From assembly GCF_014203855.1 (NCBI RefSeq), contig NZ_JACHJV010000001.1, forward strand, positions 7,130,001 through 7,194,000: a stretch of DNA of 64,000 bases, given 5' to 3'. The translations under genes and the position numbers were made by a program. Within the stretch, counting starts at the first letter, position 1. Every line of letters starts with the position of its first letter. This stretch comes from Kitasatospora kifunensis (lineage in GTDB: Bacteria > Actinomycetota > Actinomycetes > Streptomycetales > Streptomycetaceae). Under the pieces are notes generated by a model, which was given only the letters and a program-made list of their open reading frames with translations, searched no databases and had not been told where the DNA came from. Shown in pieces: positions 1-7,901 of this stretch.

Positions 1-17
1 CTTCGATCCCCGATCGC

Positions 18-56
18 CTAGGGCCTGTCCGGCAAGATCGGCCGGACAGGCCCTAG
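18..56. repeat. 16-bp perfect hairpin at the left flank of the IS630 element
   Basis: Arms 18-33 and 41-56 are perfect reverse complements, each beginning or ending in CTAG, with a 7-nt loop. The right arm runs to the insertion point of the IS630 element. Its outer bases (CTAGGGCCTGTC) match the end of the palindromic repeat on the other side of the IS, so both flanks belong to related palindromic repeats. It could also act as a transcription terminator for a gene left of the window. Confidence 0.8.
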
Positions 57-92
57 TGCTGCTCCGCGGAAGTTCGTGGAGGGGTGTTGATC
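56..92. repeat. Left terminal inverted repeat of the IS630 element
   Basis: These 37 bases begin GTGCTGCTCCGCGG and match the reverse complement of 2381-2417 without a mismatch. They are preceded by the TA duplication. Confidence 0.93.
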
Positions 93-197
93 TGTTCCTG
101 CGTTGAGCCCGGAGGTCCGGCCCCCGCAGCCGGTACAGAGTCGTGTGCAGGCCGAAATCGGTTGGCAAAGGGGCCTGTTGTTTGGTCGGGTGCTGCC

Positions 198-881
198 ATG
201 TCACTTCGCCCTCGCTATGACGAGTTCGCCGACTGGTACGACGCCTACGTTCAGAGCGGAGTGGGTCGTCCGTTCGCTGAAGCCGCTGACCAGTTGATCG
301 CTCGGATGCTCGGCGTCGGGGCCGGGCAGACATGCCTCGACCTGGGCTGCGGAGGGGGAGCCCATATCCCCGCCCTGACCGCCCTGGGATGGCAGGTCCT
401 GGGGGTGGACATCTCCCCTCGCCAGGTTGAGATCGCCCAGTGCTCCGGGGCTGATGCCATCGTGGCCAGCGCCGACAATCTGCCGTTCGACGACCAATCG
501 TTCGACGCAGTTGCGACGATCATGACCACCACCGACTTCGACGAACTGCCCGCTGTCTTCAAGGAGGCCTACCGTGTTCTGCGCCCAGGCGGGCGTCTGG
601 CCATCGTCGGTGCCCACCCCTGCTTCGGAGGGGTCTACGTCGAGCGCGACAGCGCGGGCGCTTGCACTGTCCATCCGGGCTATCGGCTCCATGAGCGTGT
701 AGAACAACACCCCCTACTCGGCAACGGCATCCGATCACGGGTCGGCGTGGTCAACGTGCCGCTGCCCGTGCTGCTCAATTCCGTTCTTGATGCCGGATTC
801 AGACTGCTTGAGACGGCCGAGGACAACGGCCAGCAACCCGTCCCAGATCTCCTGGGCATTGCCGCCTGCCGACCCCGGTAG
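198..881 (+). CDS. SAM-dependent class I methyltransferase, IS passenger
   Basis: A 227-residue methyltransferase. The glycine-rich SAM-binding motif I (LDLGCGGGAH) lies near residue 48, followed by GVDISPRQ (acidic loop) and a typical late strand around VLRPGGRLAIVG. It transfers a methyl group from SAM to an unknown small acceptor, probably in the cytosol. I chose the ATG at 198 because the fold begins there (RYDEFADWYD); an upstream extension to 84 would run into the IS end and looks non-coding. The gene lies wholly between the left IS end and an internal terminal-repeat-like sequence, so it appears to be carried by the element. No transposition role is known for such proteins. Confidence 0.85.
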   Translation: MSLRPRYDEFADWYDAYVQSGVGRPFAEAADQLIARMLGVGAGQTCLDLGCGGGAHIPALTALGWQVLGVDISPRQVEIAQCSGADAIVASADNLPFDDQSFDAVATIMTTTDFDELPAVFKEAYRVLRPGGRLAIVGAHPCFGGVYVERDSAGACTVHPGYRLHERVEQHPLLGNGIRSRVGVVNVPLPVLLNSVLDAGFRLLETAEDNGQQPVPDLLGIAACRPR

Positions 882-925
882 TGCGGCCTGGGCGCTACGA
901 CTTCCGCGGAAGCAGCAACCTCGTG

Positions 926-1255
926 TCAGATAACCGGTCCGCCGAGGTAAAGGTCGCCCGCGCAGTCGAGAGCCTCTTCCGGGGAGCCGGCTGGCAGTCC
1001 GTTGGGCAGGACGTTGTCCTTGTAACCGTCGTTGCTGGCGAGGTAGAGGGCGAAGCCCCAGGTGTGCAGCACGCCGGTGAAGCGCAGGCGGCACAGCGGC
1101 AGGCTCCGCCCGCCGGGCAACTCGGCTACCACGTAGGCGAATCCGGCGCGGAAACGGACCGCGATAGCGTCCACGTGCGGCCAGCGTTGGCGGGCATGGC
1201 GGTTCAGGCGCTGGCGCAGGTGATGCTGCATCGATTCCGGGGGGTTCTTCGGCAC
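926..1255 (-). CDS. Small conserved protein of unknown function, IS passenger
   Basis: A 109-residue protein read from GTG at 1255; an upstream extension to 1291 is possible. Its core (RFRAGFAYVVAELPGG, LCRLRFTGVLHTWGFALYLA, GSPEEALDCAGDLYLG) resembles a small protein family often found near transposases and integrated elements in Streptomyces. The family has no known function. It runs opposite to the transposase, and its start region lies next to the transposase start at 1303. The resemblance is from memory of the family, so the name is left open. Confidence 0.6.
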   Translation of the reverse strand: MPKNPPESMQHHLRQRLNRHARQRWPHVDAIAVRFRAGFAYVVAELPGGRSLPLCRLRFTGVLHTWGFALYLASNDGYKDNVLPNGLPAGSPEEALDCAGDLYLGGPVI

Positions 1256-1302
1256 GGGCCCATCATGGCGGATGCGTCGACGACCCGCCATGATCGTCGG
1301 CC

Positions 1303-2382
1303 GTGTGTGGGGAGCAACAAGCGGGGACGGCGGTTGCGGTGGTGCTGGAGGCGGATGTCCGCGAGCGGCTGCGTCGGACGGTAGCTTCGGCGAAGTCCGA
1401 GGTGCGGGCTGTGCTGCGGGCCAAGATCGTGCTCGCGGCGGCGGACGGGCTCGCCAATGGCGCGATCGCCCGGGAGTTGGACGTCAGCGTGAACACGGTG
1501 CGCAAGTGGCGTGGGCGGTTTGCCGCCTTGGGCCTGGGCGGCCTCCGGGATGCCGAACGCTCGGGCCGGCCGAGGGCCTACGGGCCCGAGGTTCGCGTGG
1601 CGATCGTGGCCACCGCGACCAGCATGCCGCCGCATCCGCAGTCGACCTGGTCGCACCGGGCCATCGCCCAGCGGGTGGCCGGCACATGCTTCGCGTCGGT
1701 CTCCGCCTCGCAGGTCGGCCGGATCCTGGCCGGTCTGGATCTGAAGCCGCACAAGGTCCGTGGTTGGCTGACCCGTCGGGACACCCCCGACTTCTGGCAG
1801 CGAGTCGCCGAGGTGTGCGCGCTTTACGTGGATCCGCCCGAGGGAGTGGTCGTGCTCTCGATCGATGAGAAGACCGCGATCGCCGCCCGCTCGCGTCGCC
1901 ATCCCGGACGTCCCGCACGCCCTGGTGAACCCGCGCGGCAGGAGTTCGAGTACCGGCGCCACGGCACGGCTTCCCTCGTGGCCGCTCTCGACGTTCGCAC
2001 CGGTGAGGTCCTCACCGAGGTGATCGCCCGCAACGACGCGCTGACCTTCACCGCGTTCCTGGACCAGCTCGACCGGGCGATTGCACCCGCCCGGGAGATC
2101 CACGTCGTGCTCGACAACGGTTCCTCCCACACGGCCAAACACACCAAGGCATGGCTGGCGGCCCACCCACGCTGGCACGTGCGTTGGACCCCGCCACACG
2201 CCTCATGGCTCAACCAGGTCGAGTTGTTCTTCTCCGCCCTGACGCGCCGGGTCCTGCGGCACGGCGACTTCTCCAGCCGCGACGACCTGATCGAGAAGCT
2301 GGAGGCCTACGTGATCGGGCACAACGAGACCGCCAAGCCCTATCGGTGGACCTACGAGGGCACCCCGCTCAAGGCCGCCTGA
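1303..2382 (+). CDS. IS630-family transposase
   Basis: A 359-residue DDE transposase starting at GTG 1303. The N-terminal third is a helix-turn-helix region (IARELDVSVNTVRKWRGRF) that would bind the terminal repeats. The catalytic domain shows the three acidic residues in family order: VLSIDEKTA, HVVLDNGSSH and SWLNQVELFF. The length fits full-length actinobacterial IS630 transposases, and no stop or frameshift interrupts it. The stop codon lies within the first two bases of the right terminal repeat. It acts with the 37-bp ends to excise and insert the element at TA. Confidence 0.93.
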   Translation: MCGEQQAGTAVAVVLEADVRERLRRTVASAKSEVRAVLRAKIVLAAADGLANGAIARELDVSVNTVRKWRGRFAALGLGGLRDAERSGRPRAYGPEVRVAIVATATSMPPHPQSTWSHRAIAQRVAGTCFASVSASQVGRILAGLDLKPHKVRGWLTRRDTPDFWQRVAEVCALYVDPPEGVVVLSIDEKTAIAARSRRHPGRPARPGEPARQEFEYRRHGTASLVAALDVRTGEVLTEVIARNDALTFTAFLDQLDRAIAPAREIHVVLDNGSSHTAKHTKAWLAAHPRWHVRWTPPHASWLNQVELFFSALTRRVLRHGDFSSRDDLIEKLEAYVIGHNETAKPYRWTYEGTPLKAA

Positions 2383-2417
2383 TCAACACCCCTCCACGAA
2401 CTTCCGCGGAGCAGCAC
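2381..2417. repeat. Right terminal inverted repeat of the IS630 element
   Basis: Perfect reverse complement of 56-92, followed by the TA of the target duplication (2418-2419). Confidence 0.93.
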
Positions 2418-2418
2418 T

Positions 2419-2594
2419 AGGGCCTGTCGTCAAACCCCCTTCTGCTCGGCGACGCCATGCACGCACTCTCGCCGCACCGGGCACAGGCCCAAGTACGTCC
2501 AGTACGAGGGCCCGCGCCCGGCACGCCGAGAGCACGCACCTGACGCCGCCAAGCCGCCCTGCGGGCGAACGAAGGGGGTTTGACGACCGGCCCT
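2419..2594. repeat. 176-bp imperfect palindrome, MITE-like intergenic repeat
   Basis: The segment is an inverted repeat over nearly its whole length. The outer ends AGGGCCTGTCGTCAAAC and its mirror match over about 24 bp with one mismatch. Inner blocks such as GCCCGCGCCCGGCAC and CCGCACCGGGCACAGGC also pair around a centre near 2503 (GTACGTCCAGTAC). There is no room for a protein gene. I recall very similar palindromes in the intergenic regions of many Streptomyces genomes, which suggests a non-autonomous mobile repeat. The left end abuts the IS630 element. Confidence 0.8.
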
Positions 2595-2645
2595 AGGAGC
2601 GTGGGTCAGTAACAGCAGTCAGTGGTGTCGCGACGTATCGGTTTG

Positions 2646-3170
2646 TCAGGATGTCGGCACCCGATAGCGGCGCTTGTGACCGGCCATGTCGATGAACCGG
2701 CCCCCGTTGGCTTCGATCACACGCTGGGATGCGGTATTCGTCTCGTCGCAGGTCAACAGCGCGTGCGTGATGCCGAGCGAGCAGGCGAGCGGCAACGCGG
2801 CGGCGAGCATCGCGGTCGCATGTCTTTGGCGCCGTGCGCTGGGCCGTACGTCGTAGCCGATGTGTCCGCCGGCCTTCTCCAGTGCCGGAGTCAGCCGGTG
2901 GCGGATCGCGAGCCTGCCCAGCATCTGTTCGTCTTCGACCCACCACAACGTCGTCATCGGCACGAACCCGTCCGCTCGCACGGCTGCCTCGGTTCGCTCG
3001 CTCAGCACGCGCGAGACGTAGACGGTGAAGGCCACGGCGTCGGTCAGGGCCGGTGGATCGACGTCGGAGACGAACCACGGAACCGGGTGGTCGCGGTCTG
3101 CGCGGAACTCGGCAAGCGCCGCCAGGAACGACGTCCGCAGCCTGACAGTCGGGGCGATCAGCTCGGGCAT
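2646..3170 (-). CDS. GNAT-family N-acetyltransferase
   Basis: A 174-residue protein with the GNAT core. It has a beta strand GHIGYDVRPSARRQRHATAM, whose R-R-x-x-x-A stretch forms the acetyl-CoA pyrophosphate loop, and a C-terminal LLTCDETNTASQRVIEANGG typical of the family's last helix and strand. It likely acetylates an amine on a small molecule or peptide; the substrate cannot be told. The start at 3170 gives full family length. The gene stands alone between the MITE-like repeat and the IS1182 transposase. Confidence 0.85.
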   Translation of the reverse strand: MPELIAPTVRLRTSFLAALAEFRADRDHPVPWFVSDVDPPALTDAVAFTVYVSRVLSERTEAAVRADGFVPMTTLWWVEDEQMLGRLAIRHRLTPALEKAGGHIGYDVRPSARRQRHATAMLAAALPLACSLGITHALLTCDETNTASQRVIEANGGRFIDMAGHKRRYRVPTS

Positions 3171-3261
3171 CCCATCATGATGCCCGCCTGTCTGCCCTGA
3201 CCCCAGCTGTTTTCGTCAGATCGCCGGTCTCGCTGCTGAAGCACGGTCTTCGGGATCTGCC

Positions 3262-4770
3262 GTGCGGAATGATGGTGGCGGGGATGGCTTGTTCGAGATC
3301 GCGCCGGTCGAGAGGAAGCAACCGACGTCTCGATCGGCGGCGGTGGACAAGCAGTTCCGGGCGTTCGACCCGCACCAGGTCCTGCTGCTGCCGCCGTCGC
3401 TGGACGACTGGCTTCCCGAGGGGCACCTGGCCCGGTTCGTCGCGGACCTGGTCGACCAGGCGCTCGACCTCTCGCCGCTCCTGGCCGACTACACCGAAAA
3501 GCGCGGCTACCCGCCCTACGACCCACGGCTGATAGTGCGCCTGCTGATCTACGGCTACACCACCGGTGTGCGTTCCTCCCGAGCGATCGAGCGCAAGTGC
3601 GTGGACGATGTCGCCTTCCGGTTCCTGGCCGCCGACCAGGCCCCGGACTACCGCTCGATCGCCCGGTTCCGCCGCCGCCACCTCGACGCCCTCGCCGGTC
3701 TGTTCCTGCAGTCCCTGCATCTCGCGCAGAAACTCGGCATGGTCAAGATGGGCCGCGTCGCCCTGGATGGCACGAAGCTGGAGGCGAATGCCTCCAAGCA
3801 CAAGGCGATGAGCTACGGGCGCCTCGTCGACAAGGAGGAACGCGTCGAGGCCGAGGTCGCCGAGTTGGAGGCCAAGGCCCGCACCCTGCTCGCCGACGCC
3901 GAGGCCATCGACGCCGCCGAGGACGAGCGGTTCGGCCCTGATGGCAAGGAGGCCGACCTGCCCGCCGAGCTGGACCGCCGCGAGAAGCGCCTCGCGTGGT
4001 TGCAGGCCGCTCGCGCCCAGATCGAGGCTGAGGCCGCCGACAAGGCCCGCCGCCACGCTGAGGACAAGGAGCGCCGCCGCCAGGCACGTGCGGGCAGCAG
4101 CAACGAGCAGGCCGTCATCGACGCCGGCCAGAAGGCCGCCGCGAAGGCCCGCCCCAAGCCGAAGGGCCAAGCCAACTTCACCGACCCCGACTCTCGGATC
4201 ATGAAGAACAGTGACGGCGCCTACATCCAGGCCTACAACGCCCAGGCCGTCGTGGACGAGGCCCACCAGATCCTCACCGCCGCCGACGTGACGACCAACG
4301 CATCCGACGCGCTGAACTACACCGCCATGCTCGACCAGTGCTCGCAGAACACCGGGACCCATCCCAAGCAGGCCCTCGTGGATGCCGGATACTGCTCCGA
4401 GACCAATCTCGAAGCCGCGAAAGACCGCCAACTGGCATGCGGCACCGACACGTTCATGGCCACCGGCCGCCTCGGCCACGACGAGCAGGTCCCACCAGCA
4501 CCTCGCGGACGCATCCCCAAGAACGCCACACTCAAGGAGCGCATGGCCCGCAAACTGCGGACCAAGCCCGGCCGCAAGGCCTACAGCCGCCGCAAAGCCA
4601 TCGTCGAACCCGTCTTCGGTCAGATCATGACCTGCCAGAACGGCCGCCAGCTCCTCCTACGCGGCGAAGACGGCGCTCGCGGCGAGTGGCGCCTGCTCGC
4701 CGCCTGCCGCAACCTCCGGAAGATCTTCCGACACGTCGGCACCGCCGGACTCGCCGCGGCGATCGCCTGA
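3262..4770 (+). CDS. IS1182-family transposase
   Basis: A 502-residue transposase. The N-terminus (FRAFDPHQVLLLPPSLDDWL) is the DUF772-like domain of IS1182/IS5-related elements. The catalytic acids appear in VALDGTKLEANAS, LVDAGYCS and RKAIVEPVFGQI. A charged coiled-coil insert rich in Ala, Glu and Arg (about residues 190-290) separates the first two. GTG 3262 gives the longest frame. I could not identify paired terminal repeats: flanks 3181-3261 and 4771-4870 do not match as inverted repeats. The right side appears fused to a truncated gene, so one end may be lost. Confidence 0.9.
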   Translation: MRNDGGGDGLFEIAPVERKQPTSRSAAVDKQFRAFDPHQVLLLPPSLDDWLPEGHLARFVADLVDQALDLSPLLADYTEKRGYPPYDPRLIVRLLIYGYTTGVRSSRAIERKCVDDVAFRFLAADQAPDYRSIARFRRRHLDALAGLFLQSLHLAQKLGMVKMGRVALDGTKLEANASKHKAMSYGRLVDKEERVEAEVAELEAKARTLLADAEAIDAAEDERFGPDGKEADLPAELDRREKRLAWLQAARAQIEAEAADKARRHAEDKERRRQARAGSSNEQAVIDAGQKAAAKARPKPKGQANFTDPDSRIMKNSDGAYIQAYNAQAVVDEAHQILTAADVTTNASDALNYTAMLDQCSQNTGTHPKQALVDAGYCSETNLEAAKDRQLACGTDTFMATGRLGHDEQVPPAPRGRIPKNATLKERMARKLRTKPGRKAYSRRKAIVEPVFGQIMTCQNGRQLLLRGEDGARGEWRLLAACRNLRKIFRHVGTAGLAAAIA

Positions 4771-4771
4771 C

Positions 4772-5481
4772 CGGCCTGCGCACCGACCCCCTTCAGGCCG
4801 TTTCCCGGACCGGCAGAACCCGGCCACCCGCGCGGCAGGCACAGGTCGGGCGACCACGATCACCCGGCTAGTCACCGGTTACTGGGACACGCTCCTAGCC
4901 GAGCCCTGGCCCGCCCGCCACGAGCCCCAGGCCCTGCCCCCGCTGCCGGGCGGCGAGGAGGACCAGCGGCGCAAGGAGGCCACTCGTCGGCGGCAGGTGG
5001 AGATGGAGCGCGCCGAGACCCGCGTCGACCTCCAGCGGCTCCGCGAGCAGGCAGAGCGCGAGTACGAGGCCGAGCGCGCCGCCGAACGCCAGCACCGCAC
5101 CGACGAGCAGGTCGAGCGCGAACGCGCTGAGCGGGCCCGCACCGGAGTGGACATCGACCTGACGTGGTCCGCGGTGGCGGCCGGCCGCTGGACCGTGGCC
5201 GGTACCGGCCACGACCGCCGACTCGTCGTCACGCTGAACACCACCGACTTCGCCCACGACTCCTACGAGATCCGAGAGAACGGCCACTTCATCTCTCGCC
5301 ACCGCTACGAGCACCAGGCCGACGCCGCCCTCCGGCAACTGCTCGCCGACGGCGTCGAGATCGGCGAGCGGGCACCAGAGCCCACCCCCTCCTCTTCGAC
5401 CCATCCTGGTGCCCGCGGCTCCACCGGCCGATGGCGTCAGGCCCCACCCCCACCCATCCCAGAGAAGGAGAACACCCCTGA
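4772..5481 (+). pseudogene. Truncated and probably frameshifted gene of unknown function
   Basis: From the transposase stop a coding-like frame runs without its own start: LVTGYWDTLLAEPWPARHEP, then a long charged helix rich in Arg, Glu and Ala (about 4960-5150), then a compact domain (GRWTVAGTGHDRRLVVTLN, DSYEIRENGHFISRHRY, ADAALRQLLADG) to about 5385. Beyond this the same frame turns into low-quality Pro/Arg sequence. The next frame (+1) gives a plausible tail ending at TGA 5479-5481, which overlaps the next gene's start. I infer loss of the 5' part by the IS insertion and a one-base shift near 5385-5400. Confidence 0.5.
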
Positions 5482-6932
5482 CCATCCACCCCGACAACAT
5501 CCTGCCCGACGGCCGCTGGAACGACCGGCTCTTCGAACTCGACTACGAAGGCCGCAGAGGCCACTACCGCGTCGTCCGGGGCCTGGGCGAACAGATCGGC
5601 ACCGTGGAGAAGCACGGAGGCGTCTGGATGACCAAGGACACCTCCGGGGCCTGGGTCGGGGCAGCCGCTGGCCGCTTGGGCTACCTCAGCCGCCGGGTCG
5701 CGGCCATCGAACTGTCCATCGCCGTCCCGCTCCCGCCGCCGGAGGAAGAAGAGCAGTACCGGGTGGTCCCAGGCTTCACCCCCGGGTCCGACATGACTAC
5801 GGCCATCGGGACACTGATCCGGCGGTTGAGAGAGGGGCTGGAACTCTCTCAGGCTCAACTCGCCGAGCGACTCAATGAGGAGTCGGGCTCCAACAAGATG
5901 ACCCGCAATCAGGTCAGCCGGTGGGAGACCGGTTACAGGGGCCGTTCACCTGGGCCTTTCTGGCTACGCCACTTGGCTACCGTGTTGCAGGTCCCGCTAC
6001 ACGCGCTTGAGAGTGCCGACGTGGACAGAAGATCATTTCTTTCGAATGTGGCCGCCACCGCCATAGCTCCGGGCGTGGCCGCCGACCTGCTGCACCACGG
6101 CTTCGCCTCGGCGCTCCGCCGTGGCCCGTCCGTGGACGACTGGCAGGGCCGATTGCACACTTACGGCCAGGACTACATGTCTGCCGGAGCCGAGGAGATT
6201 CAACGTCGTCTATCCGGCGACTTAGTCGTGTTGCAGCAGCAACTGGACGGCCCCGGCATGTGGGACGTGGCCGCGAAGCTGGGCACCCTGTATGCCAAGA
6301 CGTTCCCTGGTTCGGACGGAGCCCGCGCGGGGAACTGGTACTTGATGGCTGCTGAGGCCGCTGACCGCTCCGGCGACGTATCGTCGCGAGTGTGGGTGCG
6401 AGGCCGAGCGGCTATCGCGCTGGGGTACGAGGGTGCGTCGCTGGCACTGGCCGAGCGGTTCGCAGACCAGGCCTTGGCATTGTCGTCAAAGCCGTCTCTA
6501 GGGCGTCTCAATGCCCTGATGGGCAAGGCGCACGCCGCTGCCATCCGGGGCGATCGACGGGCTGCCCTGGCGCTCAATGACGACGGTTGGCGGACGTTCG
6601 AGCGGGTCGCTTCGCCAGCTAGTGAGCAGTCCGACTACGCCGTCCCCGAGTGGCGGATGAATGTGTTCTTCTCCCTGCTGCTGGCCCGCCTGGGAGAGGA
6701 GCGGCGTGCCGTGGACGCCCAGGACACGGCACGCCTTCTACTGCCCGCGTCGTTGCCCCGGTTCGCCACGCACCTTGAGATGCACCGGGGTCTGATGCTT
6801 GCACAGTCGGGAGACCTCACGGGTGGGGTGGCCTACGCCCGCACTGCACTAGAGGCTCTGCCGCCGGAGAAGCACAGCCTGACGCTCCGCCTACTGATGA
6901 CAGAGGTCGAAGCAGTGGAGCCTCGCGGGTGA
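5478..6932 (+). CDS. XRE-family regulator with extra N-terminal domain
   Basis: The reading frame starts at CTG 5478, placed 7 nt after a strong AAGGAG ribosome site and overlapping the preceding stop as CTGA. This gives 484 residues. The first ~100 residues form a separate domain (LFELDYEGRRGHYRVVRGLG, VEKHGGVWMTKD). Then an HTH_3 domain (IGTLIRRLREGLELSQAQLA, MTRNQVSRWETG) leads into alpha-helical TPR-like repeats typical of Streptomyces XRE regulators. An ATG at 5793 would give the usual 380-residue regulator without the N-terminal domain but has no visible ribosome site. Codon 6222-6224 is TTA, so translation may depend on the bldA tRNA. Confidence 0.75.
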   Translation: MTIHPDNILPDGRWNDRLFELDYEGRRGHYRVVRGLGEQIGTVEKHGGVWMTKDTSGAWVGAAAGRLGYLSRRVAAIELSIAVPLPPPEEEEQYRVVPGFTPGSDMTTAIGTLIRRLREGLELSQAQLAERLNEESGSNKMTRNQVSRWETGYRGRSPGPFWLRHLATVLQVPLHALESADVDRRSFLSNVAATAIAPGVAADLLHHGFASALRRGPSVDDWQGRLHTYGQDYMSAGAEEIQRRLSGDLVVLQQQLDGPGMWDVAAKLGTLYAKTFPGSDGARAGNWYLMAAEAADRSGDVSSRVWVRGRAAIALGYEGASLALAERFADQALALSSKPSLGRLNALMGKAHAAAIRGDRRAALALNDDGWRTFERVASPASEQSDYAVPEWRMNVFFSLLLARLGEERRAVDAQDTARLLLPASLPRFATHLEMHRGLMLAQSGDLTGGVAYARTALEALPPEKHSLTLRLLMTEVEAVEPRG

Positions 6933-7028
6933 CCGCATGGCTACCCCCCCGTGGCCACCTCCTGGTGCCCCCGCGTGCTTTGGTAGGACGCTCCTCTCCT
7001 GGCGGTCCGTCAGGAGAGGAGCGACGCA

Positions 7029-7211
7029 GTGGCGAAGACCATGGAGCAGTACCGCGCGGAGCAGCGCGCGAAGAAGCCCAGCAGTAATCCCCTGGACGAC
7101 TACGACCCCACGGCGGTCGATCGCTACGCCAAGCACCTCGGGGCGGGGTCGGTGTACGTGCAGGTATGCGAGTGCCCTAAGCACAGGCGGTTGACCGATG
7201 GCGCTGCCTGA
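7029..7211 (+). CDS. Small hypothetical protein
   Basis: A 60-residue protein from GTG 7029 with a good ribosome site (AGGAGAGGAG) just upstream. It is charged at the N-terminus (YRAEQRAKKPSSNPLDDYD) and ends with VQVCECPKHRRL, a CxCxxxH cluster that might bind a metal. It is first in a chain of overlapping tiny genes (overlap with the next gene 14 nt). Such genes are common beside XRE regulators in Streptomyces. Function unknown. Confidence 0.65.
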   Translation: MAKTMEQYRAEQRAKKPSSNPLDDYDPTAVDRYAKHLGAGSVYVQVCECPKHRRLTDGAA

Positions 7212-7398
7212 GGCCGCCGAGGCCGTCCCCGACTGCCCCGTGTGTGCTGACCTCGACGCCGAGTACGAGGAGTACCGCCGGGTCGAGGTGGCCCCGGGCC
7301 GCTTCGCTGCCGACCACACGGCCCTGACCGATGTGAGGGTGAAGCGTCGCCAGCACTGGGCCTCGGGTGCCTGTGCACGTTCCCGGGAGACCACGTGA
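7198..7398 (+). CDS. Small CxxC protein
   Basis: A 66-residue protein with CPVCADLDAEYEEYRR near the N-terminus and a His later (RRQHWASGAC), so a small metal-binding fold is possible. ATG 7198 lies inside the previous gene, and its stop overlaps the next start, pointing to coupled translation. Function unknown. Confidence 0.65.
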   Translation: MALPEAAEAVPDCPVCADLDAEYEEYRRVEVAPGRFAADHTALTDVRVKRRQHWASGACARSRETT

Positions 7399-7619
7399 CC
7401 GCCGAACGGCCCGGGGTCGGCCACTGGGAAGCTCACCCGCCGCATGAGGCAGTTCCCGAGCGCCCGGCTGGGGTCACGGTGAACGGCTGCCGCACGTGCC
7501 AGTACTTGGACGCTGTGGCCTCCCGGTACGCAGGTAACACGGCGCAGATGGCTTCGGTCGGGCGGCTACGCGCCGCTCACGAGTCCGAGTGCGAGCACCC
7601 GCGAGGGGGCGGGACGTGA
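7395..7619 (+). CDS. Small CxxC protein
   Basis: A 74-residue protein overlapping its neighbour by GTGA. It contains GCRTCQYLDAVASRYAGN and a later Cys (ESECEHPRG), similar in layout to the gene before it: CxxC followed by an acidic, aromatic helix. The two may be distant paralogues. Function unknown. Confidence 0.65.
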   Translation: MTAERPGVGHWEAHPPHEAVPERPAGVTVNGCRTCQYLDAVASRYAGNTAQMASVGRLRAAHESECEHPRGGGT

Positions 7620-7792
7620 ACAGTGAAGCGGCGTGGGGCGAGCCGCCCGAAGGCCCCGAGTCGCCCCCGGCCTGCTGACAGGCCCACAGAGTCACCCCCG
7701 CCGGCAGGGTCGACGGATTCGAGACCTACGTCATCCGGCCGCCTGCGGCCCCTGTCCCACCTACTGGCTTGAGGGCAGCCCCCGGGAAGTGA
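7616..7792 (+). pseudogene. Possible tiny gene split by an in-frame TGA
   Basis: GTG 7616 overlaps the previous stop (GTGA) and opens a 20-codon frame ending at TGA 7676-7678. The same frame continues without a break for 37 more codons to TGA 7790, with protein-like sequence (RVDGFETYVIRPPAAPVPPT). I infer one small gene of about 58 codons interrupted by a nonsense change. Alternatively the 20-codon ORF is the whole gene or is not real. Confidence 0.35.
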
Positions 7793-7901
7793 GAAACACC
7801 ATGGAACGGCTCTTCCTTGTCGCGGCGTTGACCCCTGAAGTACTCGTGGAGCCGAGACGCGCCCGTGCCGAGACGCGCCCGACCCGAGTCGCGTCGAGCC
7901 G

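Larger units (their letters stand above)
56..2417 (+). mobile_element. IS630-family insertion sequence with passenger genes
   Basis: The element has perfect 37-bp terminal inverted repeats (56-92 and 2381-2417) and is bounded by TA dinucleotides at 54-55 and 2418-2419 within CTAG. This fits the known IS630/Tc1 habit of inserting at TA, often CTAG, and duplicating it. At 2362 bp it is about twice the usual 1.1-1.2 kb. The extra length holds a methyltransferase gene and an antisense small gene ahead of the transposase. A degenerate copy of the terminal repeat lies internally near 896-918, on the far side of the methyltransferase gene. The perfect ends and intact transposase suggest recent mobility. 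Confidence 0.9.

Noticed and set aside
3175..4479. Long minus-strand open frame (434 codons) opposite the IS1182 transposase
   Set aside because: It mirrors a clear transposase gene, has no family motif, and its amino-acid make-up is the usual artefact of high-GC codon bias.
4771..4870. Right terminal inverted repeat of the IS1182 element
   Set aside because: No segment here is a convincing reverse complement of 3181-3261, so the element ends are left undefined.
7676..7678. In-frame TGA as a selenocysteine codon
   Set aside because: No SECIS-like hairpin is evident right after it, and the gene is a poorly supported tiny ORF; a nonsense change is simpler.
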